Source: Ferrovibrio sp. (GTDB lineage Bacteria > Pseudomonadota > Alphaproteobacteria > Ferrovibrionales > Ferrovibrionaceae). From it: a stretch of 37,225 nucleotides of DNA. A model generated the notes under the pieces. That model ran no database searches. It was not told the origin of the DNA and saw only the letters and a list, made by a program, of their open reading frames with translations. The stretch is from the NCBI RefSeq assembly GCF_002796975.1, contig NZ_PEKV01000009.1, positions 227,563 through 264,787 of the forward strand. Direction: 5' to 3'. Shown here piece after piece: positions 15,817 through 24,253 of this stretch (position 1 is the first letter of the stretch; every line of letters begins with the position of its first letter). The position numbers and the translations under genes were made by a program.

Positions 15817-16698
15817 ATGATGGACGGACAGCGTACGCCCTTCCAGGCTTACCGATATCTTCTGCCGGCACTGGTTCTCGAAGTGGGTTTCGTCTTCGCC
15901 CCGCTTGCGCTCAGCCTGTATTACAGCGTGCACCGAGTGCGCTATTATCAGCTCGGTGATTTCAACGGCCTGCAAAACTACATCGACATTCTCAGCCACC
16001 GGCTGTTTCTAAATTCGTTCCTAGTGACCTGTAGCTTCAGCCTGATGGCACTGACGCTCACCTTCGCCACCGGCTTCGGCCTGGCACTCTTCTTGAACCG
16101 CGACACCGCCGGCAGTATTCTGCTGCGCACCGTCGTTCTGCTGCCTTACGTGATCGCCATGCTGGTTGGCTCTATGCTGCTGAAGTGGATTTTCTCCACC
16201 GATGCAGGGCTGGTACCGCTGGCTGCAGCCTGGTTTGATGTCGCCAGCCCGACCGTTCTGGCCGACCCCGAATATGCGATGGCCGCGATGGTGGCCAACG
16301 GCATTTGGCGCGACTCAGCTTTTGCCATGGTGATGCTGTTGGCGGGCTTACGCAGCATCCCGCCTAACCTGATCCAAGCGGCGCGCATCGACGGCGCCGG
16401 CTCATATATGATCTTCCGTCGCATCATCTTGCCCCTGCTGCGGCCCGCAATCTTGATTACGCTGATACGGCTGCTGCTACATTTCGCCAATGTGTTGACC
16501 TTCCCGCTGATACTCACCGGTGGCGGACCGAACAACGCGACCGATACGCTGGCGTTGCGTATCTTCCGCATCGGTTTCGAGGATTTCGATCTTGGCAAGG
16601 CCAATGCCATGGCCATTGTGCTCTGCCTCTTCAATATTGCCGCCGTGGTCTTACTGCTGGCAGTGTTCCGGAAAACACGCGGAGGGCAGAGCCTGTGA
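15817..16698 (+). CDS. ABC sugar permease, first subunit (MalF type)
   Basis: A 293-residue inner-membrane protein with about six membrane helices. The first spans about residues 13-36 (YLLPALVLEVGFVFAPLALSL) and the last about 266-286. The EAA loop that contacts the ATPase is QAARIDGAGSYMIFRRIILP (about 192-211), with Gln in place of the usual Glu. It lacks a cleaved signal. The gene overlaps the next permease by 4 bp (GTGA), so the two are coupled and form the heterodimeric channel for the binding protein encoded upstream. Confidence 0.92.
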   Translation: MMDGQRTPFQAYRYLLPALVLEVGFVFAPLALSLYYSVHRVRYYQLGDFNGLQNYIDILSHRLFLNSFLVTCSFSLMALTLTFATGFGLALFLNRDTAGSILLRTVVLLPYVIAMLVGSMLLKWIFSTDAGLVPLAAAWFDVASPTVLADPEYAMAAMVANGIWRDSAFAMVMLLAGLRSIPPNLIQAARIDGAGSYMIFRRIILPLLRPAILITLIRLLLHFANVLTFPLILTGGGPNNATDTLALRIFRIGFEDFDLGKANAMAIVLCLFNIAAVVLLLAVFRKTRGGQSL

Positions 16699-17534
16699 TC
16701 TTCGAATCCCATTCTGGCCTGTTGCGCCGACTGTTGCGCGGTCTTCTCTCTGTGATCATCGTCGTGGCTGCGCTGTTTCCGATCTTCTGGGGCCTGATGA
16801 CCTCACTGAAGCCAACGCGTGACATTGTGCAGTTCCCGCCCAGTTTGCTGCCTGCGACAGTGACCTTCGAGCATTATGTCACAATCTTTAAAGCTGGCGC
16901 TTTCGGCTTTCTGCTGAACAGTCTGCTGGTTTCGGCCGGCACCGTGGTTATATGCCTCGGCATCGGAGCTCTGGCAGCTTATGGTCTTGCCCGTTTCGAA
17001 TTCCCCGGTAAACGCGCCGTAATGGTCGCTATCATCGCAGTGATGAGCATTCCGGTCGCCTCACTGCTGATCCCAACCTATACGCTGATCGCCGAAATCG
17101 GCCTGGTAAACACCCATATCGGGTTGATCCTGGTCTACAGCGCCTATCAGTTGCCGATCGTCATCTGGATCCTGGCAGCTTATTACCAAAGCCTGCCCAT
17201 TGAACTTGAATGGTCGGCCATGATGGACGGCTACAGCCGATTGCAGGCTCTGTGGAAGGTAGTGTTGCCGCTGTCGCGTCCTGGGTTAATCGCGGCCGGG
17301 CTGTTCGTGGTGGTCTTTGCCTGGAACGATTTCGTCGTAGCGGTGACGCTGTTGTCGTCGGAAGAGACGCGCACGCTGCCCATTGGCATCTATAACTTCC
17401 TCGGCTTCTACGGCCGCGAATGGGGGCCGCTGCTAGCAGCTTCCATGGTTTCGACAATCCCGCTGCTGGTAGTCTTCGTTATCCTGCAGCGCTATTTCAT
17501 GGCTGGCATGACCAACGGCAGCGTCAAGGGGTGA
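16695..17534 (+). CDS. ABC sugar permease, second subunit (MalG type)
   Basis: A 279-residue inner-membrane protein with six predicted helices, the first about 13-32 (LLSVIIVVAALFPIFWGLMT). The family features are LKPTRDIVQFPPSLLP after helix 1, and the EAA loop ELEWSAMMDGYSRLQALWKVVLPLSRPG, which has EWSAMMDG instead of EAAxxDG. It starts with GTG at 16695, overlapping the stop of the first permease. The ATPase gene follows 7 bp later. The N-terminus and length are normal for MalG-type subunits. Confidence 0.92.
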   Translation: MIFESHSGLLRRLLRGLLSVIIVVAALFPIFWGLMTSLKPTRDIVQFPPSLLPATVTFEHYVTIFKAGAFGFLLNSLLVSAGTVVICLGIGALAAYGLARFEFPGKRAVMVAIIAVMSIPVASLLIPTYTLIAEIGLVNTHIGLILVYSAYQLPIVIWILAAYYQSLPIELEWSAMMDGYSRLQALWKVVLPLSRPGLIAAGLFVVVFAWNDFVVAVTLLSSEETRTLPIGIYNFLGFYGREWGPLLAASMVSTIPLLVVFVILQRYFMAGMTNGSVKG

Positions 17535-17541
17535 GTGGGGT

Positions 17542-18669
17542 ATGATTCAGGATAGTGGCGCCTCCATCGCATTTCGCGGTATCGGCAAACGATATGGCGA
17601 AACCGTCGCGTTGGCCGATCTCGATTTGACGATCCAGCCGGGTGAATTCGTTTCGCTGCTGGGGCCGTCCGGCTCGGGCAAGACCACGACACTCAACATC
17701 CTCGCCGGCCTCATCAGTGCCGACAACGGTAGCATCATGATCGGCGATACCGATGTGACGCATCTATCGCCAGACCGCCGCGGCATTGCCATGGTATTCC
17801 AGAATTACGCGCTCTATCCGCATATGACGATCGCCGAGAACTTGGCATTTCCCCTGCAGGCACGCGGCCACGACTTGAGCAAGCAGGCGATTGCAGCGAA
17901 GGTCAAGGATGTAGCCGAGACGCTGGGCATCGGTCATCTGCTGGCGCGTTACCCGAAGGAAATCTCGGGTGGCCAGCAGCAGCGCGTAGCGCTCGGCCGC
18001 GCCATGGTGCGTGATCCAAAAGTGTTTCTGCTGGACGAGCCTCTATCGAATCTCGATGCGCGGCTGCGGCTCAAGATGCGCCGTGACCTCAAGGCGCTGC
18101 ACCAGCGGCTGCGCTCTACCATCGTTTATGTTACGCACGACCAGAGCGAGGCGATGTCGCTGTCGGACCGCATCGCCATCTATCAGGGCGGACGGTTGCA
18201 GCAGTTCGGCGCACCGGCCGATATTTATCGCAAACCGGTGAATGCCTTCGTCGCCAACTTTATGGGCGAGCGAGAGATGAACAACCTGTCGGGCACAGTA
18301 GTACAGGTAGGCGACGGGCTTGTGTTCAGGTCCGATGGTTTGAATCTGGCGCTGCCGGCCCCCTTGAATGATTGGGCACGCTTCCAGGGCCGTGCCGTTA
18401 CGCTGGGCATCCGGCCGCAGGGCGTTAAGATCGGCGAACGAACAGATGCCGTGCAATGTGAGGCGGTACTGCGGCAGGTCGAACATGCTGGCACCGAGCA
18501 ATTCTATTATGCGCAGGCCGGTGGTATCGAGCTGAGCGGTGCGGCCGCGGCAGACGCGGTACTTGCCATAGAAGACCGGGTGCGGTTGTCGCTGCTGACT
18601 CGCGAACTTTATCTGTTTGATACCGCCAGCGGGGCGGCACTGGTGCAAGGTGGCGATCTGGCCGCATGA
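17542..18669 (+). CDS. ABC sugar transporter ATPase (UgpC/MsmK type)
   Basis: A 375-residue cytoplasmic ATPase. Walker A is GPSGSGKTT (41-49), the Q-loop is VFQNYALYPHMT, the signature is ISGGQQQR, Walker B is VFLLDEPLSNLDA, and the H-loop is YVTHDQSEAMSLSD. The C-terminal third is the TOBE region (NNLSGTVVQVGDG, LGIRPQGVKI) that docks regulators or stabilises the dimer. It drives the two permeases encoded just upstream and completes a full importer: binding protein, two permeases and a homodimeric ATPase. The lactonase gene follows 7 bp after it. Confidence 0.94.
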   Translation: MIQDSGASIAFRGIGKRYGETVALADLDLTIQPGEFVSLLGPSGSGKTTTLNILAGLISADNGSIMIGDTDVTHLSPDRRGIAMVFQNYALYPHMTIAENLAFPLQARGHDLSKQAIAAKVKDVAETLGIGHLLARYPKEISGGQQQRVALGRAMVRDPKVFLLDEPLSNLDARLRLKMRRDLKALHQRLRSTIVYVTHDQSEAMSLSDRIAIYQGGRLQQFGAPADIYRKPVNAFVANFMGEREMNNLSGTVVQVGDGLVFRSDGLNLALPAPLNDWARFQGRAVTLGIRPQGVKIGERTDAVQCEAVLRQVEHAGTEQFYYAQAGGIELSGAAAADAVLAIEDRVRLSLLTRELYLFDTASGAALVQGGDLAA

Positions 18670-18676
18670 TGCAGCC

Positions 18677-19576
18677 ATGAAGCAGCTTTCCATTCATGCA
18701 CGCTTGCCGGGCAATTTCCGCTCGGTCCTGAAGAACGGCTGGGCGGAACGCCGCCGTAATGGCGCGGCGGCAGACTGCTTTCTGGAGGGGCCCTGCTGCG
18801 ACGAACGCGGTTGGCTGTGGTGCGTCGATATCGCCAACAGCCGCATCCTTGCGCTGTCGCCCGACGGTGCCTGGGAAGTCGGATATCAGTATGACGGCTG
18901 GCCAACCGGCCTGAAACTCGATCGGCAAGGCCGCTGCCTGATCGCGGACAATCGTTGGGGGTTGCTGCGACTCGACCCGTCAACGGGTAAGCACGAGGTG
19001 CTGGCCGATAGTTTCGAGGGTGCGCCGCTGCATGGCCCCAACGACGTGACTGTTGCCGCCAGTGGCGATGTCTATTTCACCGACCAGGGCGATTCCGACA
19101 TTTTGCGGCCCTATGGTCGGATCTTTCGGTGGCGCGACGGCAAGGGGTTGGAACTGATCGCCGCGGGCTTCCCCAGTCCGAACGGCCTGGTGTTGACGCC
19201 AGACGAGCGCTTTCTCTATGTCGCGGTCACGCAAGCCAACGCGATCTGGCGCGTGATCTTGCGGCCTGATGGCGGCCTCGGCAAAGTCGGGCATTTCGTG
19301 CAAATGTCGGGTTCACTGGGCGGTGGACCGGATGGACTGGCGATGGATGACGTCAGCAATTTGCTGGTCTGCCATGCACTGGCGGGCTGCGTGATCGTCT
19401 ACGACAGGTTCGGCGAACCCCTCGAACGCATCCGCACGGCCGAGGGTCTGATCCCTACCAACCTGGCATTCTCGCGACGCGAGCAGGGCCGTTTGTTCGT
19501 GACCGAAGCCGAAACCGGAACCATCCAGACCATCCGGCTCGATCATCCTGGTCACCATCCCTACACCTTGGAGTGA
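18677..19576 (+). CDS. SMP-30/gluconolactonase-like protein
   Basis: A 299-residue six-bladed beta-propeller. The likely metal ligands of the SMP-30 family can be placed: Glu37 (FLEGPCCDERG), Asn122 (HGPNDVTV), Asn169 (SPNGLVLTPDE) and Asp219 (GGPDGLAMD). It should hydrolyse a sugar lactone to the aldonic acid, which suits the dehydratase in the same cassette. The frame is open 20 codons further up inside the ATPase gene, but ATG 18677 fits the family. No signal peptide is seen, so it acts in the cytoplasm on imported substrate or on the product of an SDR. Confidence 0.88.
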   Translation: MKQLSIHARLPGNFRSVLKNGWAERRRNGAAADCFLEGPCCDERGWLWCVDIANSRILALSPDGAWEVGYQYDGWPTGLKLDRQGRCLIADNRWGLLRLDPSTGKHEVLADSFEGAPLHGPNDVTVAASGDVYFTDQGDSDILRPYGRIFRWRDGKGLELIAAGFPSPNGLVLTPDERFLYVAVTQANAIWRVILRPDGGLGKVGHFVQMSGSLGGGPDGLAMDDVSNLLVCHALAGCVIVYDRFGEPLERIRTAEGLIPTNLAFSRREQGRLFVTEAETGTIQTIRLDHPGHHPYTLE

Positions 19577-19579
19577 CAG

Positions 19580-20380
19580 ATGCAGGATTTCAGTGGACGC
19601 GTGGCTGTGGTGACGGGCGGCGGCAGCGGTATCGGCCTCGGTACAGCCGAAGCCTTACTTGCTGAAGGTGCCCGCGTTGCACTGCTCGGGCATGATGCAA
19701 ATCAGATCGCCGCAGCGGTCGAGACGTTGACTGCGCGCTATCCGGATCGGGTCTGGGGTTTCGATGGCGATGTTCGCAGCCTCGCCAAGCTGGAAGCTGC
19801 CGTGCAGGACGTGATACGCCGCGCTGGCCGGATTGACCATCTGGTCTGCGCCGCGGGCATCCAGGTGCCGGGCACGGCTGTTTCGGCCAGCGAGGCGGAC
19901 TGGCTGCGCGTGATTGACACCAATCTTTCTGGCACCTTCCGCGCCTGTAAGGCCGTGCTGCCGGCAATGATCGCGGGTAGGGGCGGTTCGATCGTTGTGG
20001 TTTCCTCAATCCAAGCGCTGCGCGGCAAGCCCAACGGCGTTGCCTATGTAGCTGCCAAGGGCGGGCTGAATGCGATGACGCGGGCGATGGCATTGGACCA
20101 CGCCAAGGACAATATCCGCATCAATGTTGTATGCCCCGGCGTAGTCGATACGCCGATGCTGCGCGAGGCGGCCGCGCGCGTCGTAACACCGGAAACCAGC
20201 GGCGATATGCTGGTGCAGCGCTGGACCTCAGCACAGCCGATTGCAGCTGCGGTAGAAAAGCCTTGCGGGCCAGCCGACGTGGCGCAGATGGTTCTCTTCC
20301 TGCTCGGCCCTCGTGCCGCTTATGTGACCGGGGCGGAATTTACGGTCGATGGCGGACTTGGAGCTAAGTTGCCTCTCTAG
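19580..20380 (+). CDS. Short-chain dehydrogenase/reductase (SDR), classical type
   Basis: A 266-residue oxidoreductase. The cofactor site is TGGGSGIG (12-19), with CAAGI at the NAG position. The catalytic Ser is in VVSSIQALRG and the Tyr-x-x-x-Lys pair in AYVAAKGG. The C-terminus reads TGAEFTVDGGLGA, as usual. It begins 3 bp after the lactonase stop and is the last gene of the cassette. A plausible order is oxidation of an aldose by an SDR to a lactone, opening by the SMP-30 protein, then dehydration by the enolase-superfamily enzyme; the substrate is unknown. Confidence 0.88.
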   Translation: MQDFSGRVAVVTGGGSGIGLGTAEALLAEGARVALLGHDANQIAAAVETLTARYPDRVWGFDGDVRSLAKLEAAVQDVIRRAGRIDHLVCAAGIQVPGTAVSASEADWLRVIDTNLSGTFRACKAVLPAMIAGRGGSIVVVSSIQALRGKPNGVAYVAAKGGLNAMTRAMALDHAKDNIRINVVCPGVVDTPMLREAAARVVTPETSGDMLVQRWTSAQPIAAAVEKPCGPADVAQMVLFLLGPRAAYVTGAEFTVDGGLGAKLPL

Positions 20381-20435
20381 TTCATCTGCTCTCTCGGGCA
20401 TTTTCGGCTTCTCTATAGCTGCCGTGAAATACGAA

Positions 20436-20483
20436 AATCTACCGGCACGGAGAAATTCTGAATTTTGTACTGAGTGAGAGTCT
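20436..20483 (+). repeat. 48-bp imperfect direct repeat, right copy
   Basis: This copy aligns with 10471-10518 in the same orientation. AATCTACCGGC is at 20436-20446 and GTACTGAGTGAGA at 20467-20479, with equal spacing of 20 bp between the blocks. It starts 55 bp after the last cassette gene. Confidence 0.65.
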
Positions 20484-20624
20484 AATGAGACGAACGTAGT
20501 GAGGGTGGGGATTTCGAGTAACGATGCCTACGATTGTATGCACTAAAACGTAGAAATTTATGTCCTATTGAATCTCTTGGGTTGTGCTACGAATCCTCAC
20601 GGTGGGTAAGTGGGGAATCGGGGG

Positions 20625-20867
20625 ATGGCACGCGCCGCTGTGTGTAACGCTGCACTTCTGTGCATGCTTACACTGACTTCAATGCCGGTAGTCGCAGCTG
20701 ACGACCTTCTAATAACACGTGCTGCATTCAGTGGCGGTGTTACAGGTCGTGAGGCCGAGCGGCATGGGTATTGGGCGATTTCCTCGCCAGTAAATTCTGC
20801 CACTTCAGGCCGAGAAATTCCGAAACTACCCCGCGAGCTGGTATTGCGGGCTAGCCCTGGTTGGTAG
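20625..20867 (+). CDS. Small doubtful ORF with a signal-peptide-like N-terminus
   Basis: An 80-residue frame that begins MARAAVCNAALLCMLTLTSM and has PVVAADD, an acceptable export signal, near residue 26. The rest (LLITRAAFSGGVTGREAE, ending LRASPGW) matches no family I can name with confidence; the RAAF-GV-REA stretch vaguely recalls the start of DUF2914 proteins, which are longer. It may be the beginning of a truncated exported protein or a chance frame. The ribosome-binding site is only a G-run next to the ATG. Confidence 0.25.
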   Translation: MARAAVCNAALLCMLTLTSMPVVAADDLLITRAAFSGGVTGREAERHGYWAISSPVNSATSGREIPKLPRELVLRASPGW

Positions 20868-20877
20868 ATCTGGCTCA

Positions 20878-20939
20878 ACTCAGTTCAACAATTGAATTGG
20901 ATCAGTAGAATCCAAACTGAGTAGATAACCCGAGTTTGG
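20878..20939. repeat. Nested inverted repeats able to form a three-way junction
   Basis: ACTCAGT (20878-20884) pairs with ACTGAGT (20916-20922). Inside are two hairpins: TCAA/TTGA (20885-20888 with 20892-20895) and TTGGAT/ATCCAA (20897-20902 with 20910-20915), with only one unpaired base between them. A competing stem CCAAACT (20912-20918) with AGTTTGG (20933-20939) uses the same bases. Function is unknown. Confidence 0.5.
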
Positions 20940-21034
20940 TTCCAGCAAGGAGCAATGCATCTTCTGGGCAGTGCCTGGCCTACCTCATACTCTGCGCAGC
21001 TACAAAACCAGGCCCGTCGGCGACGCAAAGCGGC

Positions 21035-21988
21035 TTAGGACAATCTGCCGCGGGTGATATCGGACGGGCGGATGCCGAAGCGACGACGAAACCTCGTGCT
21101 GAAATGCGATGAACTGCTGAAGCCGACGCGATATGCCACTTCGGTCAATGAGCGGGCATTGTGACCTGAGCGCAACAGCATGTCATGCCCGAGCTCAATC
21201 CGCCGTGTCCAGATCCAGTTCGAGACCGACTGGCCTTCAAGCCGAAACAGCGTATGCAAGTAGCGCAGCGAGATGCCGTTGCTTTTAGCGATCAGTTCTG
21301 GGCTCAGGCTCTGGTCGCAGAGGTGATCCTCGATCCAGGCCTTCACCGACCGCAGGCGCGCCTTCTGCACCACCTGTTCCGTCATTGGCTCGTCGCGATG
21401 TGCCGTCTCGAAAGCCAGGGCCAGGACGTCCATCAACTCCTCGCCGAGCTTTGCGCGAGCCGGCGTGTCCAGGGCATCGCCCTGGCCGGCCAGCGTCGAA
21501 CAGAATTCCACCGCGACGCGCCCGAGCCCGCGGCCGGTGCTCATGGTGGCGGCGAGCGGCGCCTGCCCATTTGCAAAACGGCTGCCGAAAGCTTCGCGCG
21601 GAATCTCAAGGTAATAGGAACGCACCTTGCCTATGCATTGCAGGTCATAAGGCTCAGATGCGCAGAACAATGCGCCGACGCCGGCTGAGGTATGGAATGA
21701 ATCGCCGGACTGCAGCACGTTGACGCTACCAGTCTGGATGAACTGCACGTAGTAGCAATCCTTGTCCAGCTTCGACAGATGTGTCTTCCGCCGCGAGATC
21801 AGCTGCTGCGACACCAGGCATTCCGTCATCGCGACATTGCCGAACTGGGTCTCGCGGATGAACCCGTCGTAGTTGTCCGGGTCGTCGGCCTTGACGTTGA
21901 CGTGAACGTAAACGTCGCAAATGGCATCGCGCCAGGCGGCATAGCGTTTGGCGCGATCCAGTGCATCGGTCGAGAATACCAGATCCAT
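21035..21988 (-). CDS. AraC-family transcriptional regulator
   Basis: A 317-residue regulator. The N-terminal half resembles the AraC_binding_2 sensor domain (YYVQFIQTGSVNVLQSGD, then ALFCASEPYDL). The C-terminal ~100 residues are the double helix-turn-helix: VKAWIEDHLCDQSLSPELIAKSNGISLRYLHTLFR and then SLTEVAYRVGFSSSSHFSTRFRRRFGIRPSDI. GGGAGGA lies 5 nt before ATG 21988. It is divergent from the ABC-ligase operon that starts 248 bp away and is its probable activator. The sensor type is common in regulators of aromatic-acid and amine catabolism, which is a weak hint to the inducer. Confidence 0.9.
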   Translation of the reverse strand: MDLVFSTDALDRAKRYAAWRDAICDVYVHVNVKADDPDNYDGFIRETQFGNVAMTECLVSQQLISRRKTHLSKLDKDCYYVQFIQTGSVNVLQSGDSFHTSAGVGALFCASEPYDLQCIGKVRSYYLEIPREAFGSRFANGQAPLAATMSTGRGLGRVAVEFCSTLAGQGDALDTPARAKLGEELMDVLALAFETAHRDEPMTEQVVQKARLRSVKAWIEDHLCDQSLSPELIAKSNGISLRYLHTLFRLEGQSVSNWIWTRRIELGHDMLLRSGHNARSLTEVAYRVGFSSSSHFSTRFRRRFGIRPSDITRGRLS

Positions 21989-22054
21989 GACATCCTCCCG
22001 CGCCGTCCAATGGACTGCGGCCTGCCGTGCGATGCCTGCGGTCGCTTTGAGTCT

Positions 22055-22070
22055 CGTTCAGACTTGAACG
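22055..22070. promoter_or_regulatory. Dyad in the AraC/ABC divergent region
   Basis: CGTTCA-GACT-TGAACG (22055-22070) is a perfect 6-bp inverted repeat, with an overlapping AGTCT/AGACT dyad (22050-22064). It lies 67 bp before the AraC start and 166 bp before the permease start, where a regulator would bind. AraC proteins often prefer direct repeats, so the link is uncertain. No convincing promoter was found in the gap. Confidence 0.35.
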
Positions 22071-22236
22071 GCGGAACGCCAGCATTCTTTGCCATTCCCC
22101 GAAGCCGGGCAACAGGAAAACGGCGAGACGCGTCGCCAGTGCACGCACAGGCAAGTTTCTTGCGCGTATGGAAAAGAACTGCTGCGCGCGAGGGTGATAG
22201 GAAAGCAGCAATAACCGGTTGGGAGGCCAACAACTC

Positions 22237-23211
22237 ATGCTCCGCGCGGCGAATCTGACCCAGGAGCGCATCGTACTGGTGCTGGCGCTTGTCCTTACGG
22301 CAGGCTTCGCCATCTCGCTGCCGGGTTTCCTGACGCCAGAAAACCTGCTTGCGCTGGTGCGCAGTGTCTCGGTGCTGGGCGTGCTCGGCATCGCCATGGC
22401 GCTGGTGGTGATCGGGCGCGGCATCGACCTGTCGCTGGTCGCGGTGATGGCGGTGTCGCTGGCCTGGACGCTCAATCTGCTCGCCAACGGCATGCCGCTG
22501 GGCATCGCACTGCTGCTCGGGCTGGGCTTCTGCCTGCTGTCCGGCCTCATCACCGGTTTTCTGGTCGCCTATGTCGAAATCCCGGCGATTTTCGCAACGC
22601 TGGCGATGGGCACCTTCATCTACGGTTTCGGCCGCTATTTCCTGATCACGCTCGATGTCGTCTACCTGCCCGATGCGGCGCGGTCGATCGTGTGGATCGG
22701 CAGCGGCGCCTTCATGGGCATTCCGGTGCCGGTGCTGATCTTTGCCGGCGTCTGCCTGCTCGGCGCGCTGTTCCTGCGCTATGTCAAATCCGGCCGTTTC
22801 ATCCGTGCCATCGGCGACAACCCGCTGGCGGCCAGGATCGCCGGCATCCCGGTGCGGCCTGTCATCGTCATGCAATATGCGCTGTCCGGGCTGATCGGCT
22901 TCGTTGCCGGACTGGTCACGGCCACGTCGGTCGCCAGCATGAACATTCGCGTGGCCAACTCCACCTTTGTCTACGACGTCATCCTTGTCGTGGTACTTGG
23001 CGGCATCGGCCTGTCCGGTGGCAAGGGCGGCGTCCGCAACGTCATCGTCGGCACGCTGCTGATCGGCGTGCTGATCAACGGCATGACGATCATGGACATC
23101 CAGTACACCGTGCAGAACGTGATCAAGAGCCTGATCCTGCTCGCGGCCATCGTCGCCGACACCATCATCAATCCCCGCGACGAGCAAACCGCACAGCAGG
23201 GCGACATCTGA
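22237..23211 (+). CDS. ABC permease, RbsC (CUT2) type
   Basis: A 324-residue inner-membrane permease of the branched-chain/ribose superfamily with about nine or ten helices. Family marks are LGIAMALVVIGRGIDLSLVAVMAVS in the second quarter, IPAIFATLAMGTFIYGFGRYF, and AIGDNPLAARIAGIPV, the cytoplasmic coupling loop (about 193-208), then VVVLGGIGLSGGKGGVRNVIVGTLLIGVLINGM. ATG 22237 has GGGAGG 10 nt upstream. It is the first gene of the six-gene operon. Unlike classical ribose systems with one permease type, this operon encodes a second, different permease, so a heterodimeric channel is likely. Confidence 0.92.
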   Translation: MLRAANLTQERIVLVLALVLTAGFAISLPGFLTPENLLALVRSVSVLGVLGIAMALVVIGRGIDLSLVAVMAVSLAWTLNLLANGMPLGIALLLGLGFCLLSGLITGFLVAYVEIPAIFATLAMGTFIYGFGRYFLITLDVVYLPDAARSIVWIGSGAFMGIPVPVLIFAGVCLLGALFLRYVKSGRFIRAIGDNPLAARIAGIPVRPVIVMQYALSGLIGFVAGLVTATSVASMNIRVANSTFVYDVILVVVLGGIGLSGGKGGVRNVIVGTLLIGVLINGMTIMDIQYTVQNVIKSLILLAAIVADTIINPRDEQTAQQGDI

Positions 23212-23247
23212 AAATTCTTACATAAGCAAACCCAACGGGAGGACACC

Positions 23248-24243
23248 ATGAAAGGTATCAAGGCGCTGCTGGCAGTAGTCGCAGCCATGTCGATCAGCAC
23301 CATGGCCATGGCGCAGGGGATCGACGATCCCGCGCGGGCGGGGCATTACGCAGCCTTCAAGGGCAAGCGGGTCGTCTTCGTCCCGATCGCCATGGGCTTC
23401 GACCTCACCGAAGGCTGGGCCGCGGGCATCCGCAGCGCGCTTGAGCCGCTCGGCGTGAAATTCGAGATCCGCGACCCGAACTGGAACACCGACGCCGGGG
23501 CCCAGGCGATCACCTCGCTGATCGCCGAAAAGCCCGATGCCATCGTGGTGCACAATCCGGATGTGCAGTCCTACGCCCGCCTGCTCAAGCGCGCGGAAGA
23601 AGCCGGCATCTATGTGATCCAGGTCAACATGCGCTCCAGCTATTCGACCGACGGCTTCGCCGGCGCCGATTATGTCGGCATGGGCGAGCGCATCGCCAAC
23701 CGCCTGATCGACAAATGCAGCCCGGCCAATGGCGGCAACGGCAAGATCGCCATCATGCAGGGCGTGCTGACCGCGGCGGCCAGCGCCTACCAGATGAAGG
23801 GCCTGGACAATGTGCTGTCCAAGCATCCCGAAATGAAGATCGTCTCCAACCAGGCCGCCGACTGGGACGCCACCAAGGCCCGCAGCATCATGGCCACCGT
23901 GCTGCAGCAGCATCCCGATCTGTGCGGCGGCGTCGGCTTCTGGGATGTGATGGATGTCGGCACCGGTGCCGCGATCCGCGAATCCGGCAAGAAGGTGCAC
24001 TGGATCACCCAGGGCGGCGGCAATCAGGCAGCCTGCGACAATCTGAACAAGGACGTCTACAGCGAAGTGGTGAGCTACGACGTGCCCGCTCAGGCGCGCG
24101 ACATCGCCGATATCATCCAGTCGCTGTTCCAGAACAAGCCGAAGCCGGGTGCGACAAAAACCACGCTGTTCTCGCCGCTCACCTTCATCACCAAGGACAA
24201 CATGAAGCCCGGCGCCTGCTGGACGCTTGAGACCAAGAAGTAA
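23248..24243 (+). CDS. ABC substrate-binding protein, RbsB-like (Peripla_BP_4)
   Basis: A 331-residue periplasmic binding protein. The signal peptide is about residues 1-22, ending MAMA before Gln23. The mature part has the sugar-type LacI/RbsB fold: VVFVPIAMGFDLTEGWAAGIRSALEPLG, QAITSLIAEKPDAIVVHNPD, and GNGKIAIMQGVLTAAASAYQMKG. The C-terminal GACWTLETKK and the several Cys residues are less common in the family. A strong hairpin after the stop probably protects its mRNA, giving more binding protein than permease. It supplies the two permeases around it; the ligand cannot be read from the sequence. Confidence 0.92.
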   Translation: MKGIKALLAVVAAMSISTMAMAQGIDDPARAGHYAAFKGKRVVFVPIAMGFDLTEGWAAGIRSALEPLGVKFEIRDPNWNTDAGAQAITSLIAEKPDAIVVHNPDVQSYARLLKRAEEAGIYVIQVNMRSSYSTDGFAGADYVGMGERIANRLIDKCSPANGGNGKIAIMQGVLTAAASAYQMKGLDNVLSKHPEMKIVSNQAADWDATKARSIMATVLQQHPDLCGGVGFWDVMDVGTGAAIRESGKKVHWITQGGGNQAACDNLNKDVYSEVVSYDVPAQARDIADIIQSLFQNKPKPGATKTTLFSPLTFITKDNMKPGACWTLETKK

Positions 24244-24253
24244 GCACGCGTCA

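Larger units (their letters stand above)
10471..20483. mobile_element. Repeat-flanked sugar-catabolism cassette (candidate mobile unit)
   Basis: Two 48-bp imperfect direct repeats bracket exactly one functional unit of about 10 kb: regulator, enzymes and a complete ABC transporter. The left repeat ends 39 bp before the last gene (GntR), and the right repeat begins 55 bp after the last SDR. No transposase lies inside; the integrase lies just outside the left repeat. That the unit moved as one block is an inference from this layout. Confidence 0.35.
20381..21034. other. 654-bp AT-richer intergenic region
   Basis: This stretch separates the sugar cassette from the AraC gene. It contains the right copy of the 48-bp repeat, one small doubtful reading frame (20625-20867) and a cluster of nested inverted repeats (20878-20939). 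No tRNA-like end, IS-type transposase or clear terminator is visible. Base composition is clearly less GC-rich than on either side. Confidence 0.6.

Noticed and set aside
20873..20939. Integron attC site (GCTCAAC at 20873-20879 resembles the left core)
   Set aside because: The right-hand core GTTRRRY complementary to it is absent, and no integron integrase is nearby.
21826..23187. 453-residue minus-strand frame over the permease gene, and a similar 606-residue one at 24548-26368
   Set aside because: Both are low-complexity shadows of high-GC genes, rich in Asp, His, Gln and Arg, without domains.
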